From NCBI GenBank assembly GCA_963843805.1, contig CAWJLY010000008.1, forward strand, positions 186,001 through 250,000: a stretch of 64,000 nt of DNA, written 5' to 3'. The notes below the pieces were generated by a model, which saw only the letters and a list, made by a program, of their open reading frames with translations, was not told the origin of the DNA and made no database searches. The stretch is from Ideonella_A sp963843805 (lineage in GTDB: Bacteria > Pseudomonadota > Gammaproteobacteria > Burkholderiales > Burkholderiaceae_C). How positions within the stretch are numbered: position 1 is the stretch's first letter; every line of letters begins with the position of its first letter. The position numbers and the translations under genes are program-made. This document shows, in pieces, positions 10,641 to 19,533 of this stretch.

Positions 10641-10883
10641 TCAGGGCTTCAGCAAGACGCAGGCGGCCTCGGCCCGCCGCAACGCAAAAGTGGACTGGCC
10701 TACCCGCACCACCAGCGGGTCCCCACCCAAGGCAGCGCGCGCCATCAGAACCACCTGCTCGCCGGGGATGAAGCCGATCTCCTCCAGCCAACGCGCCCAT
10801 TCAGGCGAAGCCGAAGGGACCGCAACCGAAGCCACGACATGGCGCGCGCCGAGCACGATCTGGTCAAGAGTCAATATCGTCAT
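10641..10883 (-). CDS. feoA: Ferrous iron transport protein FeoA
   Basis: FeoA is a small cytoplasmic SH3-like protein needed for FeoB function. From the ATG at 10883 it has 80 residues, the usual size. It shows the family's WLEEIGFIPGEQVVL core near residues 30-45 and the final LRRAEAACVLL strand. An in-frame start at 10931 would add 16 arginine-rich residues that do not resemble FeoA. The stop lies just before the feoB start, so the two are one operon. Confidence 0.9.
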   Translation of the reverse strand: MTILTLDQIVLGARHVVASVAVPSASPEWARWLEEIGFIPGEQVVLMARAALGGDPLVVRVGQSTFALRRAEAACVLLKP

Positions 10884-11189
10884 GATGGAGGGCCTTCGCC
10901 GAATGCGCGTGTCAGCGCCATCAGGCGCCAATCAGACAACGGCCGGGAGCGGCCAGGCCGTCAACGTGAATCGCAGCCCACAGTCCGGGAACACGCCGTG
11001 CGATTCTAAATCGTTCGCATTCGCAGCGTGCGGTGATCACCCTTGCTGACTGAGGGCGCTCCGTTCATGATCCATCTGGCTCGGCTCGCCCAATGGGCGG
11101 TTGTGGGCCGACCGGCGCAACGGCCGCACAGGCAATCGCCAAGAAAAAAGCGGCACCGTGTGCCGCTTCGTATCCGCACCAGTGGCGGT
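10884..11189. other. Intergenic region upstream of feoA
   Basis: No gene is supported in these 306 bases. The part next to feoA should hold the feoAB promoter, but no Fur or FNR site was clear enough to call. The far end contains the csbD terminator. Confidence 0.5.
11142..11168 (-). terminator. Rho-independent terminator of csbD
   Basis: On the minus strand a perfect 9-bp stem, AAGCGGCAC / GTGCCGCTT with a 3-base loop, is followed by a run of T. It begins about 20 bases after the csbD stop. Confidence 0.85.
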
Positions 11190-11375
11190 TCAAATCTTGT
11201 CGATTCCCTTCTTGACCGATTCCTTCGCATCGCCAACCTTGGTTTGCGTCTTGCCGGCCACCTGGTCGACCTGACCTTCGGTTTTCAGACGGTCATTGCC
11301 GACCGCCTTGCCGGTGGCTTCCTTGATCTTGCCTTTGGCATCTTCGACCCGACCCTTGACCTGATCCTTGTTCAT
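11190..11375 (-). CDS. CsbD-family stress-response protein
   Basis: This 61-residue protein is highly charged and lysine-rich. It has the CsbD signature MNKDQVKGRVEDAKGKIKEA at the start and repeats of the type GKAxGND and GQVDQVAGKxQ. CsbD proteins are small general-stress proteins of unknown biochemical role. The ATG at 11375 begins exactly where family similarity begins, although the frame remains open upstream. The gene is transcribed alone and ends at a strong terminator. Confidence 0.92.
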   Translation of the reverse strand: MNKDQVKGRVEDAKGKIKEATGKAVGNDRLKTEGQVDQVAGKTQTKVGDAKESVKKGIDKI

Positions 11376-11691
11376 TTCGGCCCTTTCGAAACCATCGCGG
11401 GGATCGCGACGACACTTCGAGTCTGCGACATCTGAACCCCCCGGCGTGTCGGTCAATCCAGGCAGGCTGCGTAGGCGGACAAGCACACATCGGACCGGAT
11501 TTTCTGACGGCAGATGACACCTGATCAGGTGCTGACCACGCGAGCCGGGTCCGACAGTTGGATCGACCAGCGGCAAATCGCCGCGTGGTTGGCAACGACA
11601 TCGTGCGCCGCAACGGCGAACAGGCCGACGAGCATCATCCAGCGTACAGACCCGGCGCCTGGAGACGCGGGGGCCGTTCGAACCCGATCGA
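11376..11691. other. Intergenic region upstream of csbD
   Basis: These 316 bases hold no supported gene. Two or three short overlapping frames occur, with no recognisable product. The csbD promoter must lie at the left end. Confidence 0.5.
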
Positions 11692-12363
11692 TCAGTCCGC
11701 CATCGACAAACATGCCAGGTTCACCGTGCCGATGGTCGCACCGGGCGCCGCACCAAGCGCTTCGAGCGCATCTGGCGAAAGCTCGTTTTCGGCGAGCCCG
11801 TTCATCGCATCAGTGGCATGGCCCGTGACGAAGAGCACGTGGTCGATGCTGCCGTCGCGTCCGCGCAGACGTTGCTCGGCGGTCATCTCGGGCATTCGAC
11901 CGGCGCGCAACGTGTGGATGCTCGAGACGCCGCGTCGTTGCATCAATTCAGGCATCAGTGTGTGTTCCAGCCGATGGCGCAGCGGTTCGTCCTGGCCCGG
12001 CCGCGGCGTATAGCGGATGGCGAGGCCGGCAGTCCCGAGCACGGTGCCGGATGACCGCTCGAGATGGCAGAAGCCGCGCGCCATGCCGCGAAAGTGCGGC
12101 ATGATCGTCGTCGTCCATTCGGTGGGGTTGTTGAGGCGTTGGTTGTACGCCGCCGACGACAACACGTCGATATCGGCCACCTCATAAACGACAAAGTAGC
12201 GTGGACCCGATGAACGCGACACCCAGCGCTGTGCACGCAGGAAGCCGGGAATGCCCACGCGTTCCGGGAAGTGCTGTCGCGTGTGCCAGTCGTCGTGTTC
12301 GGCCACCTGCTCTGGAATGATGTCGTACCAGAGCAGCATGGCTGCCTTGCCGAGCAGAGCCAT
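11692..12363 (-). CDS. Hypothetical protein, dimeric alpha-beta barrel-like
   Basis: The product is 223 residues with no signal peptide or membrane segment. It has two halves that each look like a ferredoxin-fold repeat. The first (residues 1-110) contains the histidine-rich HDDWHTRQHFPER and FRAQ-like strands typical of EthD/NIPSNAP-type dimeric alpha-beta barrels. The second begins near VLGTAGLAIRY. The start is ATG 12363, preceded by AAAGGAC. It follows aroQ in the TRAP transporter operon with a gap of 17 bases, so a role in the same catabolic route is likely. No specific function can be given. Confidence 0.75.
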   Translation of the reverse strand: MALLGKAAMLLWYDIIPEQVAEHDDWHTRQHFPERVGIPGFLRAQRWVSRSSGPRYFVVYEVADIDVLSSAAYNQRLNNPTEWTTTIMPHFRGMARGFCHLERSSGTVLGTAGLAIRYTPRPGQDEPLRHRLEHTLMPELMQRRGVSSIHTLRAGRMPEMTAEQRLRGRDGSIDHVLFVTGHATDAMNGLAENELSPDALEALGAAPGATIGTVNLACLSMAD

Positions 12364-12380
12364 CGCGTGTCCTTTCGGAA

Positions 12381-12836
12381 TCAGGTGCCGACGGTGCGGG
12401 CGATCATCGCCTCGACCGCACGCACCGCCACCGGATAGCCCTGCGGGCCGAGCCCGGCAATGACCGCGGTGGCGACCTTCGACACGAACGAGTGGTGGTA
12501 GTGCGGCTCGCGCCGGTGGATGTTGGAAATGTGCAGCTCGACGATCGGCCCCGGGAACATCTTCAAGGCATCGAGGATGGCGATGGAGGTGAACGAAAAC
12601 GCAGCCGGATTGATGATGATGCCCACGCCCTCGTCGATGGCTTCGTGGATCCAGTCGATCAGCTGCGCCTCGCTGTTCGACTGGCGAAATTCGACCCGCC
12701 GCTCGCCTGCCGCACTTCGGCAATCCGCCTCGATTTCGGCGAGCGTCACCGTACCGTAGATATCGGGCTCACGCCGGCCGAGGCGATTGAGGTTCGGTCC
12801 GTTGAGAATGTAGATGGGCTTGCAGTGGGTGGTCAT
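12381..12836 (-). CDS. aroQ: Type II 3-dehydroquinate dehydratase
   Basis: The enzyme interconverts 3-dehydroquinate and 3-dehydroshikimate as a cytoplasmic dodecamer. The 151 residues are typical. The N-terminal ILNGPNLNRLGRREPDIYG holds the catalytic loop arginine and tyrosine. NPAAFSFTSIAILDAL follows, and ELHISNIHRREPHYHHSF carries the catalytic histidine region. The gene sits directly after the TRAP transporter permease on the same strand. It may therefore be a catabolic copy (quinate or shikimate use) rather than the housekeeping aroQ, which is inference from context. Confidence 0.95.
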   Translation of the reverse strand: MTTHCKPIYILNGPNLNRLGRREPDIYGTVTLAEIEADCRSAAGERRVEFRQSNSEAQLIDWIHEAIDEGVGIIINPAAFSFTSIAILDALKMFPGPIVELHISNIHRREPHYHHSFVSKVATAVIAGLGPQGYPVAVRAVEAMIARTVGT

Positions 12837-12860
12837 GGTCGGTGGACGGTTGGTCGTGGA

Positions 12861-14157
12861 TCAGCCCTTGTAGCCAAAGTGGCGGGGTAACCAGAGCACG
12901 GTATCCGGCACGAAGGTGATGATGGTCAGCACCACGAGCGCAACCGCAATGAACGGCGCGGCTTCGCGCACGATGGCCATCAACGGCTGCCTCGTCATGT
13001 TGGCGACGACGAACAGCAGCAAACCGAACGGTGGCGTGAGCAGTCCCAGCATGATGTTGACCACCACCACCACACCAAAGTGAACCGGGTCGATGCCCAG
13101 AATCTTGGCGGTCGGGATCAGGATGGGCACGATCACCAGCAGCACGGTGGTGCCTTCCAGCAGGCAACCCAGCACCAGCAGGATCGCGTTGACGAGCAGC
13201 AGATAGCCGAACGCGGTCAGATGAAATGCGGCGATGAACTTCTGCACCGACAGCGGCACGTTCTCGATCGTCACCACATAGTTGAAGACAAGCGCACCGG
13301 CAATCAGCATCCCCACCGAGGTGGTGGCCTTGGCGCTCGAGAGCAGCACGTTGTAAAGCTGCCGCGGGCTGATCGACCGGTAGATCAGCGCCGAAGCCAG
13401 CAAGGCATACAGCGCTGCCGCCGCCGCTCCTTCGGTGGGCGTCATCACCCCGCCGTAGATGCCGAACAACAGCACCACCGGCAACATCAACGCGGGAAAT
13501 GCCTCGAGCGTGATGCGTGGGATTTCCTTCATCGGCACGGGTGCTTCCACCGGATAGTTCCGGTGCCGGGCAATCAAGCGTATTCATCACCATGAACGCG
13601 ACGCCCAGCATCAGGCCGGGAACAACGCCAGCCAGGAACAGGTAGCCGATCGACGTGTCGGCGACCAGCGCGTAGACCACCATCGGAATCGACGGCGGGA
13701 TGATCGGCCCGATGACAGCCGCCGAGGCGGTGATGGCCGCGGCATATTGGACGGGGTACTTGCCGTCGCGCGTCATCATGCCGATGATGATGCGGCCGAT
13801 GCCCACCGCGTCGGCGATTGCCGAGCCCGACATGCCTGCGAAAATGATGTTGGCCACCACGTTGACGTGACCGAGACCGCCGCGGAAGCGACCCACCAGC
13901 ACCAGGCAGAACTTGAGCAGGCGATCGGTCAGGCTGCCGCTGTTCATCAGGTCGGCGGCCAGGATGAACAGCGGCACCGCCAGCAGCACATAGCTGTTGA
14001 ACAGCCCGTTCAGGATCTGCTCACCCGCGGTGCCGAGGTCGAGGCCGGCGATCAGCAGGTAGAAGATCGACGCGCAGATCATCGACAGCCCGATCGGCAG
14101 TCCGAGCGCGGCCAGCGCAACCAGCGCAATGATGCAAAGAGCAAAGTTGCTGGGCAT
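12861..14157 (-). CDS. dctM: TRAP transporter large permease DctM, apparent +1 frameshift near 13575
   Basis: DctM is the ion-coupled permease of a TRAP carboxylate transporter, with about 12-13 membrane helices. The first part (PSNFALCIIALVALAALGLP through GVVPGLMLGVAFMVMNT) and the second (PMKEIPRITLEAFPALMLPV to the C-terminal FGYKG) lie in different frames. They join if one G is removed from CTTGATTG at about 13575. The corrected length is 431 residues, normal for DctM. The conserved AGMSGSAIADAVGIG and IPPSIPMVVYA motifs are present. Its ATG overlaps the dctQ stop by one base. Confidence 0.92.
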
Positions 14158-14693
14158 CACACGTGGTCTCCATCGGTGAGCACGCCGGGCTGCGGCAACG
14201 GCGCCCCGCGCCAGGCGTTCCATGCCATCAGCGAGTGCTTGACGATGGACGCCACCGCGAAGATGACATAGACGCAATACAGGTAGTCGAAGCGCATGCC
14301 GAGGTAGGCTGACTTCTCGCGCTTCATGAACAGCACATATTTCCAGGTGGCCGGCAACGAGATGACGAACAGGACGACCAGCGCCACACTGGCGATCACT
14401 GCAAAGACGCGGCGCGTGCGCTGCGAGACCAGACTGGTGACGATGTCGAAGCGGATCTCGTCCTTGTCAGGCAGCACGAACGACGCACCCCACAACACCA
14501 GCCACACCCAGCACAGCACCGTCACTTCGTCGGTCCAGCCAAGCGGCTGATTGAGCAGGTAGCGGAAGGCGATCTGCAGCAGAAAGGAGATGAACATCAG
14601 CGCGATCAACGCGACGATGACGTCGTCCGCCCGACGTCCCAGCCAGATCATGGCGTTGTGCCCGCTTTTCGACATCGTGGAGATCCTTCGCAT
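14157..14693 (-). CDS. dctQ: TRAP transporter small permease DctQ
   Basis: DctQ is the four-helix small membrane subunit that binds DctM. The 178 residues show four hydrophobic segments and the family motif NQPLGWTDEVTVLCWVWLVLWGASFVL near residues 48-75. Starts at 14693 or at MSKSGHN (14675) are both possible. The stop overlaps the dctM start, and dctP lies upstream on the same strand, giving the order dctP-dctQ-dctM-aroQ. Confidence 0.92.
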   Translation of the reverse strand: MRRISTMSKSGHNAMIWLGRRADDVIVALIALMFISFLLQIAFRYLLNQPLGWTDEVTVLCWVWLVLWGASFVLPDKDEIRFDIVTSLVSQRTRRVFAVIASVALVVLFVISLPATWKYVLFMKREKSAYLGMRFDYLYCVYVIFAVASIVKHSLMAWNAWRGAPLPQPGVLTDGDHV

Positions 14694-14800
14694 TGCTCGC
14701 CCGCGTCAGCCAGGCGCGCCGACGAAAAAACAGGCGCACGCCTGCCGCGCATTGCTGGCAATGCGCCGGGACGCAGGCGGCCCGGGTGGAACGGCTTGAT

Positions 14801-15787
14801 CTACAGCGCGTTGATGCGCTCGAGTGCGCCTTTCGGCCAATCGCTGCCGTATTTGGCGAGGTACTTTTTCTGCGCGAATGTGCGGAAGGCATTGAGGTCG
14901 GGCGTGTACACCTTCTTGCCATCGGCCTTGAAAAACTCCAGCGTTTCCTTCTCTTGCGCGCTGAACTTGACCACGTAGTCGTCGATGGCCTTTTCAGCGG
15001 CATTCTGGAATGCCGTCTGCTGTGCGGCCGACATCGCGTCCCACACCTTGGTGTTGACCGCCATCACGTCGTATCCGATCACATGTCCGGTGAGAACGAA
15101 CTGGGTGGTGACTTCGTAGAACTTCATCAGACGGCTGGCCACCAGCGGGTTGTCTTGCCCATCGATGGCGCCGGTCTGCAGCGCGGTATAGACCTCGGCA
15201 TAGGCCACGGGCGTCGGGTTGGCGCCGATCGATTCACCGAGAAACTGCCAGAACTCGCCCGGCGGCATGCGCAACTTGATGCCCGCCATGTCGGCCGGCG
15301 TCTTGATCACCTTGTCGGGCTTCAGATTCACATTGCGGGACCCGAAATAGACCGGCGTGATGATCTGGATGCCGAGCTGCTCGCGAGCCATCTTGATGAA
15401 TTCGCGGCCGACATCGCTCTTGAAGGTTTTCTTCAGGTGGGCGGCGTCGCGGAACAGGTAGGCCGAGGTCATCAGCGACCACGCAGGAATCTGCTTCGAA
15501 ATATCGGCCGGCGCGAGGTTGACCATCTCGAGGTTGCCGCGCTGCATGGCGATCAGCTCGGTACCCTGCTTGAACAGCGTGTTGCCCCAATAGGGCTCCA
15601 AGTCGAAGTTGTCCTTGATGGAGGCGGCGAGCGACTTGTAGGCTTCCGCGCGCAGGTCCTGTTCGGTGAATGCGGAGCTGAAGCGCAGTTTGGTCTTGCC
15701 TTGAGCAAGCGCATGCGGCAACTCTCCCAGCGCCAGCAGGGAAGCACCGGCAGACAGGACGGAACGGCGGGATATCTTGTTTTGCAT
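14801..15787 (-). CDS. dctP: TRAP transporter substrate-binding protein DctP
   Basis: This is the periplasmic receptor of the TRAP system. The 328 residues begin with a twin-arginine-like signal (KISRRSVLSAGASLLALG). The mature DctP fold contains the substrate-contact region LRMPPGEFWQFLGESIGANP and the family-typical EVYTALQTGAIDGQDNPL. The ATG at 15787 has GGAG six bases upstream; an in-frame ATG at 15805 has none. It is the first gene of the operon and diverges from a GntR regulator, its likely controller. The ligand is probably a carboxylate. Confidence 0.94.
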   Translation of the reverse strand: MQNKISRRSVLSAGASLLALGELPHALAQGKTKLRFSSAFTEQDLRAEAYKSLAASIKDNFDLEPYWGNTLFKQGTELIAMQRGNLEMVNLAPADISKQIPAWSLMTSAYLFRDAAHLKKTFKSDVGREFIKMAREQLGIQIITPVYFGSRNVNLKPDKVIKTPADMAGIKLRMPPGEFWQFLGESIGANPTPVAYAEVYTALQTGAIDGQDNPLVASRLMKFYEVTTQFVLTGHVIGYDVMAVNTKVWDAMSAAQQTAFQNAAEKAIDDYVVKFSAQEKETLEFFKADGKKVYTPDLNAFRTFAQKKYLAKYGSDWPKGALERINAL

Positions 15788-15964
15788 GTCGTCTCCATGG
15801 TTCAAACAAACGGGGCTGCGGCTTGAACGGCGCCCCTGGCATTGGGTCGGGTGATCAAATTACAAGCTGATGATACGTACTTCATCGGATAATTTCAATA
15901 TCATCACATCCTGGCAAATGCGCCTGGAAACGGTTACGTTCTGTGCCACAGCCGCAGCCGCTGA
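15788..15964. promoter_or_regulatory. Divergent promoter region of dctP and the GntR regulator
   Basis: This short gap is AT-richer than its surroundings. It holds an imperfect inverted repeat (GATGA and TCATC around TACGTACT, about 15868-15885) that could be a GntR operator. The match is weak. Confidence 0.3.
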
Positions 15965-16966
15965 ATGCCAACTTTCTGGAGCACCCTGCCGATGCGTCGT
16001 CTGTCCATGGCCAATCCGCCTCGCGAATCCGTCCGCGCCAGCGCGCTTCCCGGCTCGTCGGGCGCGCGACGCCCGCTGGGCAGCGGAGCCGCACTCGCAG
16101 CGGCTCCGGTCGGCGAATCGCTCTACCGCAGAGTGCGCGCCGACATCCTTCACGGTCGCCTGGCGCCGGGTCAAAAGCTCACTTTGGAGCGCATGCGCAG
16201 CGCCTACGGATCAGGCGTGGGTACCTTGCGGGAAATCTTCAACGGCCTCGCCTCCGAGGGCCTGATCACGGCCGAAGGAGCGCGCGGATTCGAGGTGGCT
16301 GGCATCTCGCCGGACAATCTGCGCGAAGTGGCGGCGATGCGCCAGTTGCTCGAATGCGATGCATTGCGCGGTTCCTTCGAAGCCGGCGATGTCGAGTGGG
16401 AGGGTCGCGTGGTTGCTGCGCACCACAAGCTCGCGTCGTTCGAAAAACGCGTGGCCGCCGGCGACCACACCGACGAAGAAGTGCTGCGCCGCTACGACTG
16501 GGAATTCCACAACGCACTCATCTCCGCCTGTGGCTCGCGGCTGCTGATCGACATGCACGCCAGCATCTACGATAAATACCTGCGCTACCTGATGCTCGCG
16601 GCCGTGTTTCGCGGCGCACCGGTGGTGGAGGAACACCAGCACCTCCTCGGCTTCGCGCTCGCCCGCGACTGGCGCGCTGCGCAGGCGGTCACCATCACGC
16701 ACATCCAGGACTGTGTCGCGCAGATGGTCTGCGGGCGACTGGTGGACGAATCGATCATGAGCAAGCGTCGGGATGCGCGCCGTTCGCCGGGTTGTGCTGG
16801 CAGGATTCGAAGCCGCTACGCCTTGGTTCACAGGCGACTATTCGGCAGGACGGCGTCCCATCCCATCGCCACACCGCCGGGTCACTTGGCCGTCGGCATG
16901 ACGAATTCGGCGCCCTTGGCGATGCTCGATGACCAACGTTGCATGACACTTTTCTGCTGGGTGTAG
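15965..16966 (+). CDS. GntR-family transcriptional regulator with abnormal C-terminal extension
   Basis: This is a DNA-binding regulator, probably of the divergent TRAP operon. The winged helix spans about residues 50-115 (SLYRRVRADILHGRLAPGQKL, then TLREIFNGLASEGLI). An FCD-type ligand domain follows to about residue 265 (DWEFHNALISACGSRLL, HQHLLGFALARDWRAA). The usual FCD end is near residue 262, but the frame runs about 70 residues further, through a tRNA-like fragment at 16791-16835 and into the antisense of mmsA. The native stop was probably lost at that junction or is hidden by a frameshift. Starts at 15992 or 16007 are also possible. Confidence 0.85.
   Translation: MPTFWSTLPMRRLSMANPPRESVRASALPGSSGARRPLGSGAALAAAPVGESLYRRVRADILHGRLAPGQKLTLERMRSAYGSGVGTLREIFNGLASEGLITAEGARGFEVAGISPDNLREVAAMRQLLECDALRGSFEAGDVEWEGRVVAAHHKLASFEKRVAAGDHTDEEVLRRYDWEFHNALISACGSRLLIDMHASIYDKYLRYLMLAAVFRGAPVVEEHQHLLGFALARDWRAAQAVTITHIQDCVAQMVCGRLVDESIMSKRRDARRSPGCAGRIRSRYALVHRRLFGRTASHPIATPPGHLAVGMTNSAPLAMLDDQRCMTLFCWV
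16791..16835 (-). other. tRNA 3'-half-like fragment (possible attachment-site remnant)
   Basis: On the minus strand this stretch resembles the anticodon loop, variable region, T arm and acceptor strand of the tRNA-Arg at 33.95 kb, with about 36 of 46 positions equal by eye. A block of 16 bases (16796-16811) is identical to 33951-33966. The 5' half of a tRNA is missing, so it is not a functional gene. It lies in the same orientation as the intact tRNA, as expected of a duplicated att site or a decayed tRNA copy. Confidence 0.55.
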
Positions 16967-18423
16967 AAACGCATGCCCTCTTCGCCGTAGGCGTGCATGT
17001 CGCCGAACAGACTCTTCTTCCAGCCACCGAAACCGTGCCAGGCCATGGGAACCGGAATCGGCACGTTGATGCCGACCATGCCGACCTGAACCCGCCTTGA
17101 AAATTCCCGGGCCACATTGCCGTCACTGGTGAAGCAGGCCACGCCGTTGCCGTATTCGTTGGCATTGACGAGATCGAGCGCCGCAGCGAAATCGGCGACC
17201 CGGACACAGGCCAGCACCGGGCCAAAGATCTCGTCCTTGTAGATGCTCATGTCAGGCGTGACATGGTCGAACAAGGTGCCGCCGGTGAAGAAACCCTCTT
17301 CATGGCCGGCCACCTTGAAAGGCCCGCCACTCTGGTGATCAACCCGGCCATCGACAACCAGCGTGGCGCCTTCGGCGGCGCCTTGCGCGATATAGCCTTC
17401 GATTCGCTGCAAGGCCTGGCGGGTGACGATCGGGCCCATTTCCGCATCGGGTTCCATGCCATTCTTGATCTTCAGGGCCTTGGCGCGCTCGGCGAGCAGC
17501 GGCACGATCTTGTCGGCGACATCACCCACCAGCACCGCGACGCTGATTGCCATGCAACGCTCACCGGCCGAGCCGTAACCGGCGCCGATCAGCGCATCGA
17601 CCGCCTGGTCGATATCGGCATCGGGCATGACAACCATGTGATTCTTGGCGCCACCGAGTGCCTGCACGCGTTTGCCGTGACGGGCGCCGGTCTCGTAGAT
17701 GTACTGCGCAATCGGCGTCGATCCGACAAAACTCAGTGCCTTCACGTGGGGGTGGCTCAACAGGCCGTCGACTGCGACCTTGTCGCCCTGCAGGACGTTG
17801 AAGACGCCGTCAGGCAGGCCGGCCTGAGTCAGCAGTTCGGCCATGAACACGCTGCACGAGGGATCACGTTCACTGGGCTTGAGAATGAAGCTGTTGCCGG
17901 CGGCCAGCGCCACCGGGAACATCCAGCAAGGCACCATGCACGGAAAGTTGAAAGGCGTGATGCCGGCCACGACGCCCAGCGGCTGGCGGAACGTCCAATT
18001 GTCGATGCCGGTCGAGACCTGATCGGTAAAGTCCCCTTTCAGCAATTGCGGCGCGCCGCAGGCAAATTCGATGATGTCGATACCACGCGACACCTCGCCT
18101 TGCGCGTCGGTGAAGACCTTGCCGTGCTCGGCGGTGATCATCGCCGCCAACGTGTCCTTGTGCTGATTCATCAACTCCAGAAACTTGTTGAGGACGCGCG
18201 CCCGACGAATTGGCGGCAGGTCGCCCCAGGCCGGCTGCGCAGCCTGTGCTGCAGCGACGACGGCATTGACTTCGTCGATCGAGGCGAGCGCCACATGGCG
18301 CGCCACACTCCCGCTGGCCGGCTCATAGACCGCCTGGCGACGCCCGCTGCTGCTGGCAACCGTACGACCGTTGATGAAGTGTCCGACTTCGGTTGTCGCG
18401 GTAAAGGATTCGGGTGCGCCCAT
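16882..18423 (-). CDS. mmsA: CoA-acylating methylmalonate-semialdehyde dehydrogenase
   Basis: MmsA oxidises methylmalonate semialdehyde or malonate semialdehyde to propionyl- or acetyl-CoA with NAD+ and loss of CO2, in valine, inositol or beta-alanine breakdown. The 513 residues show the ALDH fold. GVVAGITPFNFPCMVPCWMF is near residues 150-170 and FVGSTPIAQYIYETGARHGK carries the coenzyme turn. The nucleophile is in GSAGERCMAISVAV, and the C-terminal part contains PMAWHGFGGWKKSLFGD. No mmsB or valine-pathway genes are beside it. It diverges from a LysR regulator that probably controls it. Related aldehyde dehydrogenases with other substrates cannot be excluded. Confidence 0.93.
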   Translation of the reverse strand: MGAPESFTATTEVGHFINGRTVASSSGRRQAVYEPASGSVARHVALASIDEVNAVVAAAQAAQPAWGDLPPIRRARVLNKFLELMNQHKDTLAAMITAEHGKVFTDAQGEVSRGIDIIEFACGAPQLLKGDFTDQVSTGIDNWTFRQPLGVVAGITPFNFPCMVPCWMFPVALAAGNSFILKPSERDPSCSVFMAELLTQAGLPDGVFNVLQGDKVAVDGLLSHPHVKALSFVGSTPIAQYIYETGARHGKRVQALGGAKNHMVVMPDADIDQAVDALIGAGYGSAGERCMAISVAVLVGDVADKIVPLLAERAKALKIKNGMEPDAEMGPIVTRQALQRIEGYIAQGAAEGATLVVDGRVDHQSGGPFKVAGHEEGFFTGGTLFDHVTPDMSIYKDEIFGPVLACVRVADFAAALDLVNANEYGNGVACFTSDGNVAREFSRRVQVGMVGINVPIPVPMAWHGFGGWKKSLFGDMHAYGEEGMRFYTQQKSVMQRWSSSIAKGAEFVMPTAK

Positions 18424-18496
18424 GATGATCTCCGTGTGATGTGCTGCCGCAGTCTAGACAGTGCAGGCGGATTGCCAATCCACCTTGACTGACTTC

Positions 18497-18518
18497 ATTG
18501 TTCGATAAACTGAACAAT
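18497..18518. promoter_or_regulatory. Inverted repeat ATTGTTC-N8-GAACAAT in the mmsA/LysR gap
   Basis: A perfect 7-bp palindrome with an 8-base AT-rich spacer lies between the divergent mmsA and LysR genes. Size and placement fit a LysR-type (T-N11-A) operator. It abuts the first possible LysR start codon. Confidence 0.55.
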
Positions 18519-18519
18519 C

Positions 18520-19521
18520 ATGATTCAGCCAATCCGCCAAGCAGACTCCGGCAAGGTGTCGACCAGCCGTCCGTGCGTCGAGCAACGGATCGATCTGTTG
18601 TGGCCACAGGTCCATGCGCTGATCTTGTTGGCCCAGCTTGGCAGCTTCACCGCAGTAGCGCACCGGCTGTCGATCAGCAAGGCGGCTGTCAGCCAGCGCC
18701 TGAGCGACCTCGAGCGGGACATCGGCCAGACCCTGGTGCACCGCACGACCCGCTCGTTGCGACTGACCGAGGCTGGTGAACAGCTGGTCGCGCAAACCGC
18801 AGCCAGTTTCGCGCAGATCAGCCGCGGCGTTGCCGAAGCGCGCGACTTGGCGAGCGAGCCGCGTGGCCTGATCCGCGTCAGCGCGCCGGTGGCGCTGGGC
18901 AGACAGCAGATCGCGACCGCAATCGAATCCTTTTGCAGCGAACATGTCGACGTGCGGATCGAACTCGAGCTGTCGGACCGGCTGGTGACGCTGGGCAGTG
19001 AAGGCTTCGATCTGGCGATCCGGCATGTCACCGCACCGCCGGACAACCATGTGGCCTGGCAACTCGCCACGTCACGCTCGCTGCTGGTCGGCAGCAGCGG
19101 CTACCTGCGTCGCTACGGAACGCCGAGCCATCCCGGCGAACTGTCGCTGCATGCCTGCCTGAGTTATCTGCGACCGGGCCCGGCGTTCTGGCCATTCGAA
19201 CAATCGACCACGCCGCCCGGTCAGGCTGAGCCCACACGCGTCAACGTGGCGGTTTCGGGCCCGCTGCGGGCCAACAACAGCGAAGTACTGCGGGACGCTG
19301 CACTCGCCGACCTGGGGCTGGCAGTCCTGCCGGATTTCAGTGCACGTTCAGCCCTGCGCAGCGGCAAGCTGCGCTTGTTGTTGCCCGAATGGCGGCCGGT
19401 CGGTGCGTTCGGCGAGGCGATCTGGGCGATCCGCCCGTGGAGTCCTCATACGCCCAAGGCGGTCACCGCCCTGGTCGCCCATTTGCGGGCCGTCTTCGGC
19501 GCACGGCCGGTCGGCGACTGA
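18520..19521 (+). CDS. LysR-family transcriptional regulator
   Basis: The reading is 333 residues. The winged helix-turn-helix covers about residues 32-92 (ILLAQLGSFTAVAHRLSISKAAVSQRLSDLE). The ligand domain resembles the CrgA-type subgroup (GLIRVSAPVALGRQQI). LysR proteins usually begin only a few residues before the helix-turn-helix, and the ATG at 18520 directly follows the palindrome with no ribosome site. The true start is probably a later GTG or TTG (about 18555-18600). It diverges from mmsA, its probable target. Confidence 0.9.
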   Translation: MIQPIRQADSGKVSTSRPCVEQRIDLLWPQVHALILLAQLGSFTAVAHRLSISKAAVSQRLSDLERDIGQTLVHRTTRSLRLTEAGEQLVAQTAASFAQISRGVAEARDLASEPRGLIRVSAPVALGRQQIATAIESFCSEHVDVRIELELSDRLVTLGSEGFDLAIRHVTAPPDNHVAWQLATSRSLLVGSSGYLRRYGTPSHPGELSLHACLSYLRPGPAFWPFEQSTTPPGQAEPTRVNVAVSGPLRANNSEVLRDAALADLGLAVLPDFSARSALRSGKLRLLLPEWRPVGAFGEAIWAIRPWSPHTPKAVTALVAHLRAVFGARPVGD

Positions 19522-19533
19522 AACCGCGGCGGT

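Noticed and set aside
11043..11435. 130-residue plus-strand frame over the csbD gene
   Set aside because: It is antisense to csbD and its terminator and has no similarity of its own.
11692..12723. Single 343-residue frame joining the hypothetical protein with upstream sequence
   Set aside because: The upstream third is aroQ in the wrong frame; the true start is the ATG at 12363 with its own ribosome site.
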